Of a stretch of 9,177 bases of DNA, positions 5,816 to 9,177 are shown in pieces. The translations under genes and the position numbers were made by a program. Source of the stretch: CADEDV01 sp036374495 (GTDB lineage Bacteria; Bacteroidota; Bacteroidia; Chitinophagales; Chitinophagaceae); assembly GCA_965652975.1 (NCBI GenBank), contig CBFGYO010000154.1:1-9177 (forward strand), read 5' to 3'. Positions within the stretch are counted from its first letter, which is position 1, and each line of letters opens with the position of its first letter. The notes under the pieces were generated by a model. The model was given only the letters and a program-made list of their open reading frames with translations. It was not told the DNA's origin and did no database searches.

Positions 5816-8767
5816 CTAGAACTTACCAGGAACATACTGGTTTAAGAAAGACTTATACCCCTCCAGGTTTTTATTCGTCCTCAATAACTGCAGGTTGCGC
5901 TCAGTGATAATGGTAAAATAATATTTTCCACCTTTGAGCCATGGGAGAATTTCATTCGCCGTACGAGGTCGCGTTTTTTCAACATAAGTCGTAGCCTCAT
6001 CCACATTGGCAAACGAACTGATCAGCATCATTTTGTTGTCGGGATCCAGCTCAGACAGTTCAATTGTATACTGTTTATTATAAAACGTCTCCTTATTGTG
6101 ACGCATAAACGCATTCCTGGCTTCATTAGTAAATACTGGGTCGACCTTATTCAATATGAGCACCACATAATACGGGTCGTTTGGTGCATAGGTAAACGCC
6201 GTTGCTGCAGCCGGAGCCAAAACCGGTCTTGCAATAGTATCTATGCGTGGCTTGATAGAAGTTACCACAGGTATATTTTTCGTCGTATCAATCCTGATAT
6301 CCGGCTGTTTTGAGATTACAGGTGTACTTGGTATGAAGGTGGTTCGGCGCGTTGTATCTTCCTGTGGGCGGTTGATCACTAATTTACTCAGCTCGTCTTC
6401 AATCTGGTTGCGACGACCAAGTATATTAATAAGATTTGTAGCCCTTGATGAAAGGGGAGTAGCGGAAAAGCGTGTTGTAATTTCATTCAGTACGTTCACC
6501 GCAATACTGTCCTGTCGCTGACGGATATAATACACTGCTTCGATATACAGCAATTGTGGCGTCCAGTAGTTGCCGTTATACATGCTATCGGCGATTTTCT
6601 TCCTCGCAACTGCTTCATCAAATCTTCCTTCGATAAAGAGATCATAAATCTCTTCATAGGTTTTAGTCGCCTGCGGGTTACCAGCCTTTGATTGTGGATT
6701 CTTGCCTGTAGCAACAATAGTTGTAAGATTGCTGCTGCCATATTTATCCGTCATTTCCTTTTTAATAGCATTTGCTTTGGCAAAATCTCCATTCTTATTG
6801 TAACAATAATAAAGGTTAAATAAGACTTCTTCCATCGGAACAAAAAGCGGATAGCGGGTGCGCAGGGTTTCAAAGGTTTCCGTGCCTGCTGCACAATCTT
6901 CTAGTTCCTGTACGTACGACTTGCCGGCTGCAAACATGGCGGCCTGGATTGAATCATTTGATAATTGTAAAAGTTCCGGAGTAAGTGGAAGACGCTTATA
7001 CAGATTTTCTGATGTTATCTCACCATTGTCGTCCGGTACTACGGTAGTGCCGGGTCTTACATTTTTATCTGCAATTGTATTTGGTTGTACAATAGCGGGG
7101 ATGCCGGCAATATTGCTGGAGCGTCGCCAGTTGTCGACATTTGGCCGCGTACCCCATCTGGCTTTGAACTCTGCACTTCCCTTTGCACGCGAATTAGCGT
7201 TATAGAAATACCATTCACCCTTTGATTCATTATTTGTAAACAGGGCAGGGGCGTTGTTTGAACTAAAAGAATTGCCGGTAGTCATTACCGATTCATCTTT
7301 CAATCCCTGTTCTTTGCGCAATTGCCTCGCCAGCTTACGTACATAATCTCTTCTTGCGTCTTCAGGCATAGCAACAATTCGTTGCAGGCTATCCTGCCTG
7401 GCAATAACTTCCAGGTTTTGTACCAGCCATGAAAGCATTTCCTTCCTTTGTTCAATCGCTTCCGGATCTTTGAGCGTGGGATCGTCCATGCGCATGCTAT
7501 CGTAGTAATTGAGCGATGAACGATACAGTTTTTTATCGAAACTCAATTCTGCTAGTTGCAGGAAGGCTTTATTGCGGTTAGCCGGGTTGTTACTGCTGTA
7601 CTGCGTACTTTTTAACAGCAGGGGCATTGCTCCATCGGGATTGTCTCTTTCCAACTGCATTTGTGCCGCCATGTAGTAAATGATATCGCGATAGTCTTCA
7701 TATTTATCGCGTTTCGCCATTTTGAGTAGCTCAGCAATATTTCGATCGATATAATTTGCGCCGCCGTCTTTATTTACGCGGATGGAATATAAGCGCGCAT
7801 AGATGTCGAGAATGGGGTCCGTGGTATGCCCGATTGCCTTGGAAAAATATTTTTCTGACTCGGCATATTTGCCTGATAATTCATAAAGCTGCGCAATTAA
7901 ATATTCCCACCGGGCGCGTTCCTGTTGATTGCTGGCATTGCCCAAAGCTTTTTCCAGGTGCACCGCGGCACTGTCCCACATGTTTTGCTTGTAAAACCAG
8001 TATGCCTGTACTTCTTCCAGGTCGTTGCGTAACCGGCCGGGAAATACAGGGTCATTTTTCAATGTTACGATCAGGCTGGCCGCTTCGGTAAAATGATCCT
8101 CTGCCAGGTAATTGCGTATTTGCCAGATAAACGCGTCGTTGCGGCTCGGAGGTTCTGAAAACATTCGCCTTGTAAGGCTGTTCTTTTCTTTGGTTGAAAT
8201 GCTGTATGCGGAGTTGCCATCACGACTGCTTCCGATTGTTTTGTAATAGCCATCTTTTTCTTTTTCAGCAAATGCATAGTTGATGTACTGAAACATATAA
8301 TAAGCCGAATCAAAATCCTTGCGGAGATAGTAAGCGGCACCCCAAAGCAGGTATAGGTTATCGATCCAATCGTTCCGCAGATCATGTAGGGCAATACCGG
8401 ATTGTGATTTGTAAAGGAGCGAATCGAGTTGTATGCTATCAGCGGCCGTAGCATCCAGCGTGTAATTGTAAAACGGAAGTAACTGGGAGTAGTCGTCTAC
8501 AAAACTTGCCTTTGCATTATCCAGTATATCATTCAGCTTATTGTTGGCATTAAATACGTAATTGTAATGCGTGATGGTATTTTGAACGAACCGCTTGGGA
8601 AGTGTAAATTTTTTCAAATCCGTTCTTTCAGAACGAAGTGTGCGTTCCTCGTACTCTTTGGGCTTGGCCAGGTTTAGTGAAAAACCCTGCTGTCCAAAAG
8701 CCGGTATGAAAAACTGGCAAAGGATAAGGTAAAAGACCGCAGTAATTATATTTCGGTTGAATCGCAT
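5816..8767 (-). CDS. porW: PorW/SprE-like TPR protein of the type IX secretion system
   Basis: PorW/SprE is a periplasmic component required for type IX secretion (and gliding in gliders), connected in Porphyromonas gingivalis to the PorK/PorN ring. This 983-residue product has a signal peptide (MRFNRNIITAVFYLILC..., likely signal peptidase I cut after AFG at 25). The entry motif THYNYVFNANNKLND (66-80) matches the family's N-terminal YNxxxNxN block. Helical TPR-like pairs follow (about 135-165, 212-312, 360-425). The diagnostic central motif is GEWYFYNANS...EFKARWG.RPNVDNWRRS (517-550). More TPR-like segments lie at about 603-780, then a Pro/Thr linker (800-860), then a C-terminal alpha/beta domain (863-983) with VVLIL, MMLISSFANVDEA, YYFTIITERNLQLL and YKSFLNQYV blocks. 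ATG 8767 directly starts the signal peptide, with only a weak GGA before it. Known homologues are lipoproteins; here C17 (LILC) is a poor lipobox. It is divergent from the M23-like gene. Family call is firm from motifs; mechanism is inherited from homologues. Confidence 0.85.
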   Translation of the reverse strand: MRFNRNIITAVFYLILCQFFIPAFGQQGFSLNLAKPKEYEERTLRSERTDLKKFTLPKRFVQNTITHYNYVFNANNKLNDILDNAKASFVDDYSQLLPFYNYTLDATAADSIQLDSLLYKSQSGIALHDLRNDWIDNLYLLWGAAYYLRKDFDSAYYMFQYINYAFAEKEKDGYYKTIGSSRDGNSAYSISTKEKNSLTRRMFSEPPSRNDAFIWQIRNYLAEDHFTEAASLIVTLKNDPVFPGRLRNDLEEVQAYWFYKQNMWDSAAVHLEKALGNASNQQERARWEYLIAQLYELSGKYAESEKYFSKAIGHTTDPILDIYARLYSIRVNKDGGANYIDRNIAELLKMAKRDKYEDYRDIIYYMAAQMQLERDNPDGAMPLLLKSTQYSSNNPANRNKAFLQLAELSFDKKLYRSSLNYYDSMRMDDPTLKDPEAIEQRKEMLSWLVQNLEVIARQDSLQRIVAMPEDARRDYVRKLARQLRKEQGLKDESVMTTGNSFSSNNAPALFTNNESKGEWYFYNANSRAKGSAEFKARWGTRPNVDNWRRSSNIAGIPAIVQPNTIADKNVRPGTTVVPDDNGEITSENLYKRLPLTPELLQLSNDSIQAAMFAAGKSYVQELEDCAAGTETFETLRTRYPLFVPMEEVLFNLYYCYNKNGDFAKANAIKKEMTDKYGSSNLTTIVATGKNPQSKAGNPQATKTYEEIYDLFIEGRFDEAVARKKIADSMYNGNYWTPQLLYIEAVYYIRQRQDSIAVNVLNEITTRFSATPLSSRATNLINILGRRNQIEDELSKLVINRPQEDTTRRTTFIPSTPVISKQPDIRIDTTKNIPVVTSIKPRIDTIARPVLAPAAATAFTYAPNDPYYVVLILNKVDPVFTNEARNAFMRHNKETFYNKQYTIELSELDPDNKMMLISSFANVDEATTYVEKTRPRTANEILPWLKGGKYYFTIITERNLQLLRTNKNLEGYKSFLNQYVPGKF

Positions 8768-8995
8768 TTATCCGGTGTGTTATTAACTGAATTTCAGATA
8801 TTTTAGTATGAATTGCGGTATAAAAATTTTGAATATTGTGCTGGCTGGTCAAAATATTTTTTTACTGGCAAATCAATTTTTTAAAAAGGATCGACAGGGG
8901 ACGAAAATAAGTGTTTTTATTTTGGCGTTAATACATTGAGGTACTGGCAAAAACGACCTTCATTCCTTACCTTTAAAATTCTTTAAAAGAAGGTT
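8768..8995. promoter_or_regulatory. Divergent intergenic promoter region (porW-like / M23-like)
   Basis: This AT-rich 228-bp spacer must carry promoters for two divergent genes. Towards the right, TTATTTTG (8917-8924) matches TAnnTTTG at five of six fixed positions, but I see no matching -33. No convincing -7 box was found for the leftward gene. A 10-nt direct repeat TACTGGCAAA occurs at 8863-8872 and 8942-8951 and could be a regulator site. CTTTAAAA repeats at 8971-8978 and 8981-8988. AGAAGG (8988-8993) lies only 2 nt from the rightward ATG, so it is a poorly spaced ribosome-binding sequence. Confidence 0.45.
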
Positions 8996-9177
8996 ATGGT
9001 CAAATTGGAAGCAGGCACCACACTGAAACGGTTGCGAAACCGTTACAGACTGGTGGTAATGAATGATGATACGTATGAGGAAGTGGTCACATTTAAATTG
9101 TCCAGACTAAGCGTGTATGTGATGTTAAGCACAGTTTTTGTGCTTTTGGTCGGCCTCACAGTAGCGTTGATCGTTTT
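8996..9177 (+). CDS. N-terminus of a probable M23-family peptidase (cut by window end)
   Basis: Only 60 codons are present; the frame is still open at the edge. The product begins MVKLEAGTTLKRLRNRYRLVVMNDDTYEEVVTF..., a short basic cytoplasmic segment, then a predicted membrane helix at about 38-60 (LSVYVMLSTVFVLLVGLTVA). The block (K/R)YRLVVxNDDTxEE..FKLSRL followed by one membrane span is what I associate with the N-terminus of Bacteroidota membrane-anchored M23 (LytM-type) peptidoglycan endopeptidases. The catalytic domain is outside the window, so the call rests on N-terminal resemblance. It is divergent from the porW-like gene with 228 bp between. Confidence 0.65.
   Translation, partial: MVKLEAGTTLKRLRNRYRLVVMNDDTYEEVVTFKLSRLSVYVMLSTVFVLLVGLTVALIV

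Noticed and set aside
8071..8454. 127-codon minus-strand frame inside the porW-like gene
   Set aside because: Out of frame with a strongly supported gene and of unnatural composition.

Overview
The window looks like a chromosomal segment of a Bacteroidota species, most likely a chitinophagaceous one. Four observations support this: a large gene with the hallmarks of the type IX secretion protein PorW/SprE, which is restricted to this phylum; an OmpA-like protein with thrombospondin type 3 repeats; a TAnnTTTG-type -7 promoter box; and start codons mostly without a Shine-Dalgarno sequence. The family assignment is inferred from protein style only.

Layout. (1) 76-1416, plus strand: outer-membrane OmpA-family protein with a signal peptide, a beta-barrel-like N-terminus, four TSP3 calcium-binding repeats of exactly 29 residues and a C-terminal peptidoglycan-binding OmpA domain. 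A -7 box at 41-48 lies just upstream. (2) 1417-1695: convergent intergenic region with a GC palindrome, a hairpin plus T-tract, and a degenerate 9-nt-periodic repeat that looks like a dispersed intergenic element. (3) 1696-2583, minus strand: a trypsin-fold serine protease with an intact His/Asp/Ser triad but no visible export signal. (4) 2657-5077, minus strand: class A penicillin-binding protein (GT51 glycosyltransferase plus transpeptidase) with all catalytic motifs. A clear intrinsic terminator separates it from the protease gene. (5) 5078-5815: 738 bp without an intact gene. It holds a short stretch resembling a decayed LacI-type helix-turn-helix, a G-quadruplex-capable tract and a small dyad. 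(6) 5816-8767, minus strand: PorW/SprE-like TPR protein of the type IX secretion system. (7) 8768-8995: divergent promoter region. (8) 8996-window end, plus strand: N-terminus of a membrane-anchored protein that resembles Bacteroidota M23 peptidases.

Most of the window concerns the cell envelope: anchoring the outer membrane to peptidoglycan (OmpA), making peptidoglycan (PBP1A-like), protein secretion across the outer membrane (PorW) and probably peptidoglycan remodelling (M23). The genes do not form one operon. I found no convincing new multi-gene system. The items most worth a second look are the leaderless protease, the PorW homologue with a non-lipoprotein signal, the regulator fossil and the intergenic repeat.
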